Source: Prostheceraeus crozeri
Taxonomy: Eukaryota; Platyhelminthes; Polycladida; Euryleptidae
Length of the DNA: 64,000 nt
Assembly (NCBI GenBank): GCA_907163375.1
Contig: CAJQUW010006815.1
Coordinates: forward strand, 124,001 to 188,000
Direction: 5' to 3'
Under the pieces are notes generated by a model that searched no databases, was not told where the DNA came from, and saw nothing but the letters and a program-made list of their open reading frames with translations. Both the position numbers and the translations under genes were made by a program. This document shows, one piece after another, positions 45,110-53,930 of the stretch (position 1 is its first letter; each line of letters opens with the position of its first letter).

Positions 45110-46385
45110 TAACGATTATACTGAAGAATCACGTCACGATACTTTGTAATTTCAATATTTGAATCAAAGACTGCATAAATTAATACATTGATCGTCTCAG
45201 GTAGTGTTCTTTTGAACGTCAAATCCAAACGAATATTATGAGGCACGTTCGCTTGACAACAGGGTGCACTAATATCGCTGTCAGCAGTCAAATCAAGTGC
45301 ATAAATAGTATATCCACTCTTAAACTCTTTCATAGTCAGTCCGTTGGTGTCATCCGTATTGTAAAAGCCAAAGACATCCATAAAATCAACATAACTGCGC
45401 ATAAATTGATCCGCAGCAAAATCTGGTTTGTAGGGTGGACCAGGATGACTCACACCATTTACACGTAAAGCAATTTCACTTAACTGATTGTGTTTAAAAT
45501 TGAAAGGATTATTCTTTATATTACCATTAAATGCATCATTTTCAACCATTGCCACCATGAGGAGCTTCGGTGCTTCCGATGGAAAGAGGCCATCTTTCAT
45601 GAAACTCTTTTGATCTTTCGGAATTGTAAAGGTGAGAAGCTTTGTATGCTGAACGACGTAAATGGCATTTTGGCGGTTAAGACCTTCAGCATGTCCTCTA
45701 ATGACACTTGGATTCGGTACTACTCGACGAATGTAAAGTGCAATATCTTCCACATGAATTCTAAAATTGTCAACTTTAGCAAATGCATTCAGCGCAAATT
45801 CAGGCTTATTCAATGTCAGCTTGAGTCGCATGCTGGTATTACAGAGTAAAAACTTTGACTGTCTAAAGAAGTCTAAATTCAGCGGACCATATAGCTGACA
45901 CACTTTACTATCTTTAATCATAGCAGATCGCTTTACAAAGCCACTGTTTGTTTCATCATCAAATTTTCCTGCTTCATCTCTGTACCATCCCATGGCTTCC
46001 ATATGACTTTTTTGTGCTGCTGGATGAATTTGTGATACATGATTGAAATATGCTTTATAGGGATAATCGCTTTGGCCTCCTTCCACCTGCTGCTCTCCAA
46101 TCGTTAGAGAAACATCGCGAAGTGATGTAGTCAATGGTAAATTGTTCATTCCAACTTTATGTGTATCGTCAATAGCAGCTCCATCTGCTTGCTGAATTCT
46201 AAACATCAAATCAACCATCGCATAACTCAAATCTATGTAGTCATCACTACCACCAGGAATAACAAATTCAATGGGGCCAGCATTCTCAGCTGTTCGAGGA
46301 TGATAATCTACAATACTTGAACTAAGAATATCTGTCTGTATGGCTTGTTGATCAAACAAACAAAACCGGAAGTTTTACACTCCAT
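45109..46385 (-). pseudogene. F54H12.2-type capsid-like protein of the Maverick
   Basis: About 416 intact codons. The N-terminal part has VDYHPRTAENAGPIEFVIPG and DYIDLSYAMV, followed by a long beta-rich protein with LRVNGV, PPYKPDF and a C-terminal DLTADSD...IRLDLTFKRTLPE. It matches the family annotated in animals as uncharacterised F54H12.2-like, found in Maverick elements, and I take it as the main capsid-type (jelly-roll) protein of this element. The frame has no ATG of its own: the likely ATG at about 46385 (MECKTSGF) lies in another frame, so one small indel in the GTTTGTTT stretch near 46360 is inferred. Otherwise intact. It ends in a TAATG overlap with the protease. Confidence 0.65.
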
Positions 46386-46387
46386 GA

Positions 46388-46843
46388 TTAGAAGTTATGG
46401 CAGCGTCGTCGTTTAGCGCCTGATGAATGATTAGAGCCTCTGCGACGTTTGCGTGAATGCCTTTTGACTGAAGATCGCACCTTACCAGCTCCGCAATGTT
46501 TCCTTCTTCCTTTATTCATTCGTTTAGGCGATTTCTTTCCTTGAGTAACACCAGCAAAGGTCTGCTTCAATGTTTTTAAACCGCGTTCCTTCCCACGATT
46601 CAACAAACTGCTCTTAAAACTTCTACCTCTGGAAAGATCACTAGCAACATCACCAGCAAAGCCACCGGCATTACTTAAAACATTTCGTTTTAAAGATCTT
46701 CCGACATTGGATATGAGAGGTGCTACAACAGATTTCAGTGCACCAAGTATGCTACCTCCACGTTGGCGGCGAGCGCCGATGTAAATTTGTCCTCCGCCAC
46801 TTACATAGGAGGGTCGTGAATAAAATGAGGCAGTTGGATTCAT
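46388..46843 (-). CDS. Basic virion core / pVI-like protein
   Basis: 151 residues. After MNPTASFYSRPSYV comes a Gly/Arg-rich start (GGGQIYIGARRQRGGS), an amphipathic segment (ILGALKSVVAPLISNVGRSL), then VASDLSRGRSFKSSLLNRGK and a strongly basic tail (KKSPKRMNKGRRK, RHSRKRRRGS, GAKRRR). This pattern of RQRGG plus amphipathic helix plus basic tail is usual for a small Maverick protein compared to adenovirus pVI or core proteins. It may bind DNA or disrupt membranes. The frame is intact and lies between the integrase and capsid genes on the same strand. Exact homology is uncertain. Confidence 0.6.
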   Translation of the reverse strand: MNPTASFYSRPSYVSGGGQIYIGARRQRGGSILGALKSVVAPLISNVGRSLKRNVLSNAGGFAGDVASDLSRGRSFKSSLLNRGKERGLKTLKQTFAGVTQGKKSPKRMNKGRRKHCGAGKVRSSVKRHSRKRRRGSNHSSGAKRRRCHNF

Positions 46844-46884
46844 AGCTCAAACCCTAAACATTGTTAGTTATAACTTTGCATGAA

Positions 46885-47430
46885 TCACTGTCGATCACTT
46901 AGATGAAAGATGTCGGCACGACGCATCCAAGAGTTCATACTTGAAGGATAACCAGTCCATTTAACAAGACACCATTCTTCACCTTGTCGTTTTTTACATC
47001 GAATGATTTTCTCTACCAAATATGTTTCACTTTCAGTGACTACCTCAATCTCATCGCGGTAAAAGCTACCCTCAATTTCTTCATTATCGTAATCTTTCAA
47101 CTTGTAGGTGGTGGGAGAGTCTTTTTGATCAATCCTTGATACTGTAAATACCTCCTCTGTCCAATTCGGAAGGTACCCTTTAGCAAAAACACTTTTCACT
47201 TTTGAGATACGAACTTTATCACCAATTTTCACATCACTTTTCACGTGAGTGCGTTTACGTTGGAATGATTCGCGCACTTTATCTACATTGTCAGCATTTA
47301 CATCTACTGGTCTGAGTCCAATAGAACGATGGATAGAGTGATTGTAGGCATGGAGTGTATCTTGTAGAACCTTTGTCCAATTTTGTGTCAAGTTGGCAGT
47401 AAAATGTCGCCACAAGCGATTTTTTACTGC
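46885..47430 (-). pseudogene. Maverick integrase with chromodomain, N-terminal part lost
   Basis: The minus-strand frame holds only the C-terminal half of a retroviral-type (DDE) integrase: KNRLWRHFTAN, YNHSIHRSIGLRP (the conserved end of the core), the SH3-like part (KIGDKVRISKVKSVF, GYLPNWTEEVF), then a chromodomain (YLVEKIIRCKK...WCLVKWTGYP, NSWMRRADI). The DDE catalytic residues and zinc-binding N-terminus are missing because a BEL/Pao LTR begins at 47431, inside the gene. Integrases of this kind insert Mavericks. The N-terminal half is not found elsewhere in the window, since the retroelement is itself truncated on its far side. Confidence 0.8.
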
Positions 47431-47681
47431 TGTGTTTACTGCAGGATGCTTTGTTTACTGCATAAGTAGGGATTATTCACATAATAAATATGGCTTGTCA
47501 GCGATTCTTCATGTACTGATTCTATTGTTCGTGGTGATAGACACTGCTGACGCGTCACCTCACTGCAAGGCACTGTAATTGGCTGAAGCCCGCGCTTTGT
47601 TCAATACATATTTCACAATAAAGTTGTCTCTCATCACGTGCAGTTGCCCTCCATCGTCGTTGCTGAACCGAATCCTCAACA
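47431..47681 (+). repeat. BEL/Pao 5' LTR
   Basis: Starts TGTGTTTACTGC and ends CCTCAACA (TGT...ACA form), 251 bp, with AATAAA at about 47617. It is followed at once by a primer binding site. The boundary is inferred from the break in the integrase frame and from the PBS. The 3' LTR is absent. Confidence 0.55.
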
Positions 47682-47694
47682 TGGCGCCCAACGT
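47682..47694 (+). promoter_or_regulatory. tRNA primer binding site of the BEL/Pao element
   Basis: TGGCGCCCAACGT, a common retroelement PBS form, directly after the LTR CA end. Confidence 0.6.
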
Positions 47695-47784
47695 CGTTAG
47701 TGGAATTGAGATCAACTTCGGTGGACGGTGATCAACTATCGCAGCTCATCTTGTGTACGTGCTTACTACGAATCTACATGTACA

Positions 47785-48975
47785 ATGGACAGAGGAGCAA
47801 TCGTCAAGCAACGCGCATTGGTGAGAAGTGCATTGACTAGATGTATCAGGCGAGTTCATGATGGACTGAGTGAAAACGAAATTATCGCTATAGAGACTAG
47901 TCTTACTCGAGATTTAGATAAACTTGAAGGCCTTAATCAGGAGTTTCTACAGCTATGTGAGGAAGGAGATGTCGATGCAGAAGTGGATGCTTGTTTAGAT
48001 TACAGGTTAAGAGTCAAGACTGTCTTGTCTCAGTTAGATAATTTGAAAAAACCTAAATGTACGCCAAAAGTCGTGTCCACTTCTGAATCTACTTCTGTGA
48101 AGCTTCCCAAGTTGGAATTGCCCACGTTTTCGGGTAATAAGCTAGAATGGCAGGCCTTTTATGAAATTTTCGAAACTGCTATTATGAAAAAGACTTCATT
48201 GTCAGATGTGCAAAAGTTCGTGTACCTGCAGTCCTGTTTAAAAGGCCCTGCGAAAGCTGTAATTGGGGGAATGAGCCTGGCATCCATTAATTTTGATGTC
48301 GCTGTTGATTTGTTGAAAGAGATGTTTGGATCCTCCAAAAAATTTGTTTCTGATCATTTGCGAGCTCTTCAGTGTCTTTGCTGTAGATTTCAGTCGGTGT
48401 TGCATATGCATGAGTTCTTTGATTGTCTAACATTACATACTCGCTCTCTAGCAAACTCAGGAGTACGAGCTTCGTCATATGAAATGGTAGTTCTGCCATC
48501 TATGATATCGAAATTGCCGAATGATATAAAGTTAGCTCTATGCAGACGCTCAGGGGAGCAGATTGATAGGTTAGACGAATTCATGGCCTTATTCAAGATT
48601 GAATTGAGCATTCGAGAAACCATGGGAGAAAATTATTCGCTTTCTATATATCCGTTCTCAAAGACATCAAGTCCTTTCGCACAAGAGCATAAACGGCACT
48701 CGGCTATTGCTTTGTCTACAAGCGATAACATTGAAAACAAATGTTTAAATGCTAATGCCAATGCGAGTAATCCGTTCTGCATCTTTTGCGGAGGTAAACA
48801 CAAATCCTCTTGCTGTCATTACTCCCTTGAAGACAGAATTATGTTCCTGAGGAATGAGAAGCGGTGCTATGCTTGCCTTAAAACGAATCACGGTATCCAG
48901 AATTGCAAATTCAAAAGACTATGCAAAAAGTGTCCGCAGAAGACAATCCGTCCAAGACCGTCCATCATATTGCAA
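47785..48975 (+). pseudogene. BEL/Pao gag
   Basis: Begins MDRGAIVKQRALVRS. A helical N-terminus is followed by KLPKLELPTFSGNKLEWQAF, the classic BEL gag motif (DUF1759-like), a capsid-like segment ending with LPNDIKLALCR, then Cys/His knuckles (CIFCGGKHKSSCCHY, CYACLKTNHGIQNC, LCKKC). A frameshift around 48910-48970 leads from here into the protease frame. The frame is otherwise intact. It packages element RNA. Confidence 0.8.
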
Positions 48976-49568
48976 TATGCCCGACAGTCATCAAACGCAA
49001 AGATCCCTCGATCGGAAATACGATGGACCACAACGCCAGTGCTGTCGCTGCAAAGGGAAGGAACTCAGCTGAAGAAACTCAAAGCCGTAATCACGTGCTA
49101 TCGGTATCTGCATCCAGTCACTGGCAGGTGATGTTGCCATCGGCAAAAGTTATTCTGACTTCACCATGTGGAAATAAGGAACTTCTCGTGAAGCTTGTGT
49201 TAGATACGTGCAGCACAAGGAGCTACGTTCGACGTGACCTATGCGATCATTTAGGTATTGCGCTCGGACCTGAAGCAAGGTGGTCCATAGACACATTTGG
49301 ATCAGACGAACCAGCTTCGCACACTTCGGCGTCAGTGAATATCATGACAAGCAAACGGGATTCAGTGGAACGACTGTCCTTCGCGGCGTTTACTGTCGAC
49401 AAGATTTGCAGTAGTCAACCTTCACTTGATACAACGCGATTTCCTCATTTGACTGGATTAGATTTGGCTGATTCCTATGATGAAAGAGACGAGCATCTGG
49501 AGATTGGGATTCTGATCGGTGCTGACTATTATCCATCAAAATTATCCGTGATGACGCTCATAAACTAG
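48970..49568 (+). pseudogene. BEL/Pao aspartic protease region
   Basis: The frame open from 48903 carries VKLVLDTCSTRSYVRRDL, at the place of the BEL protease active site (usually D-S/T-G-S), so the Gly is replaced by Cys, which should damage activity. It ends with IGILIGADYYPS then a stop at 49566, where another frame takes over with VAVNSKLGWLIQGPV. A frameshift therefore separates it from RT. Confidence 0.65.
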
Positions 49569-50960
49569 TAGCTGTCAACAGTAAATTGGGATGGTTGATA
49601 CAAGGACCTGTATTACCACCAAACGTGTCGAATCCTTCAACGAATCGAACTGCAACCGTCATGATATGCAAATCATCTGAAGATCTCAGAAGTCAGCTCG
49701 ACAGATTTTGGGCTCTGGATCACATTGGCATTACTTCCAAGGAAACAGAAGAATCGACGTTTCTTCCGGATGTTCAATTCGTAGGCGGACGCTACACTGT
49801 ATCATTGCCGTGGAAGCAGCCGAAAGAAAATATACCACTCACATCAAATTATCACGTTGCGCTGAAACGACTAGAGAAAATGCACAGCAGCATAAAAGAG
49901 AATGAAGAGATGCTACATCAGTATCAGAAGATTCTTGATCAGCAATTAGAGACTGGAATAATCGAAGAAGTCAAGTCTACAGGGGAGAGAAGTTCTTCAC
50001 CCGTACATTACCTGGCTCATCGTCCGGTAGTTCGAGAAAAATCTGAGTCAACAGGAGTAAGCATTGTATACGACGCATCATGTAGAGAAGCCAGGAGATC
50101 ACCCTCTCTAAATGACTGTCTTAAGCAAGGTCCATACAGTCTTCCAGAGATTCCTGCCATGCTGTGCGCATTCAGATTACAACAGATTGGAATTACTGCG
50201 GACATCGAGAAGGCATTCCTTCAGATAAGGATACAGCAAGACGATCGCGATTCTCTACGGTTCCTGTGGTTGGATGCGAGTAACAAATTGAAGATATTTA
50301 GACACACGTCCTTGGTGTTTGGTCTGGTGTGCAGCCCCGCTGTTTTGGCGAGGGTCATTCATGAGCATCTACATCAGTTCAGTGACAAACATCCTGACCT
50401 GCTCGACAGAGTACAGAAGAATATGTACGTCGATAACCTCGTCACCGGATGTAAAACGTTCACAGAGGCGAAAGAGCTTTACTCTGTTTGCCGACACGTC
50501 TTAGCACTCGGAGGATTTAATTTCAGACAATTGGTAACAAGCCATAAGGAGTTGAACAAGCAAATCCAGACAGATGCAGATACTGATCCTAAGAAATCGA
50601 CTTCCGCATGCAAAGGAACGAACTCCATTGAGAAAGATTCGTTCGTTTCTAAGAGCCTTGGAAATGAAGAAAGCAATCCAGACAACACTGTCGCTGTTCT
50701 GGGAATTCCATGGAATCCAAGCGTAGACGAATTTACAATTGATTTCCAGAAAAAGAAGTTGATTCAAGGCATGATGACGAAAAGGACAATACTTCAAGAA
50801 GCATCGAAATTCTATGATCCTCTAGGATTGCTTGCCCCGACACTGATAATACCCAAGATCATCTTCCAAAGTCTCTGTGAGTCTAAAGAGTCATGGGACG
50901 CACCTGTAAATGAAGAGATCACGCTGAAGTGGAATACATGGATAACTGAAATAGTAGTAA
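49569..50960 (+). pseudogene. BEL/Pao reverse transcriptase, truncated
   Basis: RT reads VNSKLGWLIQGPV, then YHVALKRL, GIIEEVKSTGE, VSIVYDASC, SPSLNDCLKQGP, ITADIEKAFLQIRI (catalytic motif A), FGLVCSPAVLARVI and MYVDNLVTGC. The last is motif C, where BEL elements have YVDD; the second catalytic Asp is Asn here. The connection domain follows (AVLGIPWNPSVDEF, SKFYDPLGLLAP). The sequence stops at about KWNTWITEIVV, after which poly-C terminal-type DNA begins. RNase H, integrase, ENV if any, and the 3' LTR are missing. Confidence 0.8.
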
Positions 50961-52260
50961 GGAATCCTCCCAACTGCGCACAGCGCCCCCCCCCCTCTGG
51001 AGCGCGAGTTGGGTTGGTGTGGTTCTGGGTCGACAGGCCGGGTGTCTTGGTCGACCGTCGTGGTTGTTCTTGGGCGGCGGTCTTTGTTTTTGGTGTATAG
51101 GATTGGTGGTAGGGTTTCTAGATTTGGTTTTCTGATGAAATTCTGCGTCGACATGTTGTGTTTCTTGGGTGTAGGTGTGGTTTATGTATGTTTTTGCGTG
51201 TTTTTGAGTGAGAAAGTGGCTGTAGCGGCGAAACGAAGCCTCGTACGTGAAAATGGACGGCGGATTTGGACTTTTTGACCAATTTTGGGTATAGGAGACT
51301 TGTTTCCAAAGTCGTCGGCCAAAGAACGAAGAACTTCGACCCCCCCTCGGCAGCGTTTCTTCCAACTTTGGTTCTAGAGATCGTAGAAAGTCGTGCAATA
51401 GCTCGTTTGAAAGCTAAGAGTGCCACAAATTCACAGTTTGGCCCTATCTTTTATTGCTGAGGCTTGAGAGTGACATTGAAACTTTTGGTCATGTTAGAGA
51501 GCCGTCAGAGGTTGAGTTTTGTGTTTTGGGCTCCAGCGGGCGAACGAAGCATCGGACGAGAAAACTAAGACCTAGAGATGGCCTAGAGAAGACCTAGAGA
51601 AAACTTTGGATCTAGAGATGGTAGAAAGTCGTGCGATGGCTCATGTGAAAGCTAAGAGTGAGAAAAATGCAGTGGAAAACATCATATGTTCATGGGTTTT
51701 GAGTGGAAAATGACTTGAAAATGGCAGGAATCTCCGAAAAATGACAGAGTTTGGAAAGTGTAGTTTTTGGATGTTTTGGGGTGAGAAAGGTCGTATTTCG
51801 GCCAGAAGGAGGGCTCGGATGGACTAACGGAGGTCAGATTCGGACTCTACGTGAAATTCTGGGTTACGGAGGTGATATCCAGCGGAATCGGAGAGAAAAA
51901 GTTCTGACCCCCCCCCCCTCCAGTCAGACTTCCAACTTTGGTTCTATAGATGGTAGAAAGTCGTGCGATTGCTCGTTTGAAAGCTAAGAGTGAGACGAAT
52001 TTAGTGGACGAAGCGGCTTGTCTCCACGTTCTTTCGTTGAGATGTGGGAGTGACTTTAAGATTTTTGACAATCATCGAAAAACGACTCGGCTTTTTCAAC
52101 TCGGCTTCTGGTAATCGTAGAGAGTCGAGGGATGGCTTAAATGAAAGGTGAGAGCGAGAAAACGTGACTGTCAAAATTTGAAGTCAATCGGAGCACTAGA
52201 ACCGGAGATAGAAGTGTTTATAATTTTGGATGATCGAGATTATGCCATCAGCTGATCGCC
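50960..52260. repeat. Terminal-type poly-C module region (element C)
   Basis: Related to 30690-31700 in the same orientation. It contains poly-C tracts (about 50988, 51341, 51908) and four recurrences of a module ACTTTGG-TCTA-AGAT..TAGAAAGTCGTGC followed by TTTGAAAGCTAAGAGTG (51363, 51600, 51935 and a weaker one at 52105). Open frames here (50891-51426, both strands) are low-quality and not called. It abuts the truncated RT. Confidence 0.55.
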
Positions 52261-52266
52261 ACAAAC

Positions 52267-52337
52267 TATATAAGTGGAGTCTCTACTTGTGGGAATCAGT
52301 TCTCCTCCCGACTTGGTTGGAGTGAAGAGAGACTCCA
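52267..52337 (+). promoter_or_regulatory. TATA box followed by a perfect hairpin
   Basis: TATATAAG (52267-52274) is followed at once by TGGAGTCTCT (52275-52284), which pairs perfectly with AGAGACTCCA (52328-52337). It takes the same place after the poly-C region as the copy A TATA box at 31718. A transcript would begin inside or just after the hairpin. No ORF follows. Confidence 0.5.
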
Positions 52338-53218
52338 AGACTTTAAAGGCTTGTAACTTTGCTTCTACAAGTCCTTTTGACTTTATTCAAAAAAGGTTCG
52401 ATAGCCATTGATCAGACCTATACTTACAGACTACTTATATAATTTCATAAGTAGTACTAAATGCTGAAACATTTAAATTTGCTATTTTCTAATGTTTCAT
52501 AAGGTTTTCAAACCTTCTGATTTCAATGAAGGCATGTATAAGTGTGTACGAACCAGTCTTCTCATGTCTTTACATGATACAAGCGGTTTTTCACTGAAAG
52601 CGAGCATGGTACGGAGAGTTTCGCTGTAATATTCCAATGACAGGGTGTTCCTTCGGGACGGCGGATGATGTCGTGGTGATAAGTGTGGCAATGGAGTGTG
52701 TCATATTTTAGACCGAAACCTCTGTGGCAACTCATGTTAGGCATTTGACACAGTTCTCAACGTAGCACTTTGAACGCCAATCGGTTGAGTCTTAGTTATC
52801 TTGTCATGGGTGGCTACTAAACATCTCCATTGTAAAACGTATGTGAATCATGGCTTGCTATCCCTCTCCATGGCTTGCTATCAAGCTGTTCAAGGCAACG
52901 ACTTGGGATGTTTCCTCTTGTAAACAACTCCACCGGTTTTTATGTCAAAATCGGGGACGGGATGCCAACACAGTGATATGACGCACGCTGTGTCCGCCCG
53001 AGGTTGGATTTGTAAGTCGAGGCCTTGGAGCTGGGATAAGATCCCCTCTGAGTAATGCCTGTAACGGATTCAAAAGCTTAACACCTAAAGGGTTGCTGAC
53101 TTGATATCAGGCCACTCTCTACATTTAAAAAACGGCTTGCTATCATGCACGATAAGTTTCATGTCTTGCTATCAAGTCATTGACGGTGCAAGTCACGGAG
53201 ATTTTCAGTGTCAAACCT
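52338..53218. other. Non-coding leader-like region of element C
   Basis: No ORF recognised. The phrase GGCTTGCTATC recurs at 52855, 52874 and 53132 with a variant TCTTGCTATC at 53163. GC-richer text near 52930-53060 (GGGACGGGATGCC, CGAGGCCTTGGAGCTGGGA) recalls the structured interior of the copy A intron, without clear homology. The coding genes found after the same point in copy A are absent. Confidence 0.45.
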
Positions 53219-53575
53219 CCTGTTGGTGGGCGTTCTTTCGAGACAGCGGTTAAGGCCGTAGCGATGAGTACTGCACGGGACGTTGGCAATGGTAATCCTT
53301 GTGAAACCTCTCTGCGTCATGTTTCCAAGTGGTTGCCTTTCGTCTCAACGTTGTACTCTGACCGCCAGGGCGACATTTAGCAATCTGCCACAGGTTGCCT
53401 CATAAAATCCTCATTGCACTTGTCTCCCGATAGTTGACCATACATGAGAGAATGAACCATAAGTTCTGCTTGCCTCAATCACCGAGGCTAAATGAAATGG
53501 AATGAATTGCAAGGGACATTCATGCACAACATGCAACCACAAGCTCATTTCTCTCTTCGCTAGTGAACAAGCTTT
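53219..53575. other. Conserved non-coding block (copy C)
   Basis: Direct-orientation relative of 34799-35111 with shared phrases GGGCGTTC, CTCTCTGCGTCAT, CCAGGGCGACATTTAGC, GGTTGCCT and CATTTCTCTCTTC. The two copies differ at many scattered bases and indels, yet keep length and order. No ORF is kept between them. Confidence 0.65.
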
Positions 53576-53581
53576 TGTGAA

Positions 53582-53930
53582 CGTAGTCAGAAAGTGTATC
53601 ATGGTTTGCAAAAGCAAAGTTTAGTGTAGTCAAATAGTTTTTACCGTGACACACGTTTGTGAAAGTAAAGTTTGATCATCGAAGTTTTATTCGTGAGTGT
53701 AGTCAGAAAGTTAATCATGTTTTGCAAAAGCAAAGTTTAGTGTAGTCAAATAGTTTTACCGTGACACACGTTTGTGAAAGTAAAGTTTGATCATCGAAGT
53801 TTTATTCGTGAGTGTAGTTAGAAAGTGTATCATGTTTTGCAAAAGCAAAGTTTGGTGTAGTCAAATAGTTTTTTACCACGACACACGTTTGTGAAAGTAA
53901 AGTTTGATCATTGAAGTTTTATGACTGACT
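53582..53930. repeat. Three tandem copies of about 117 bp
   Basis: Unit text: GTAGTCAGAAAGT...ATCATG, then GCAAAAGCAAAGTTT, GACACACGTTTGTG, AAAGTTTGATCAT and GAAGTTTTAT. Copies begin near 53585, 53699 and 53815. Non-coding. They lie directly after the conserved block, as the 206-bp repeats do in copy A, but the unit is different. Confidence 0.85.

Noticed and set aside
47393..47578. 61-codon ORF over the integrase/LTR joint
   Set aside because: It spans the BEL 5' LTR boundary and has no motif.
50891..51426. Overlapping ORFs of 87-159 codons on both strands
   Set aside because: They lie in poly-C terminal-type repeats, cross the BEL junction and have no motif.
53582..53930. CRISPR-like array
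   Set aside because: Three contiguous copies of a 117-bp unit without spacers, in a eukaryotic transposon context.
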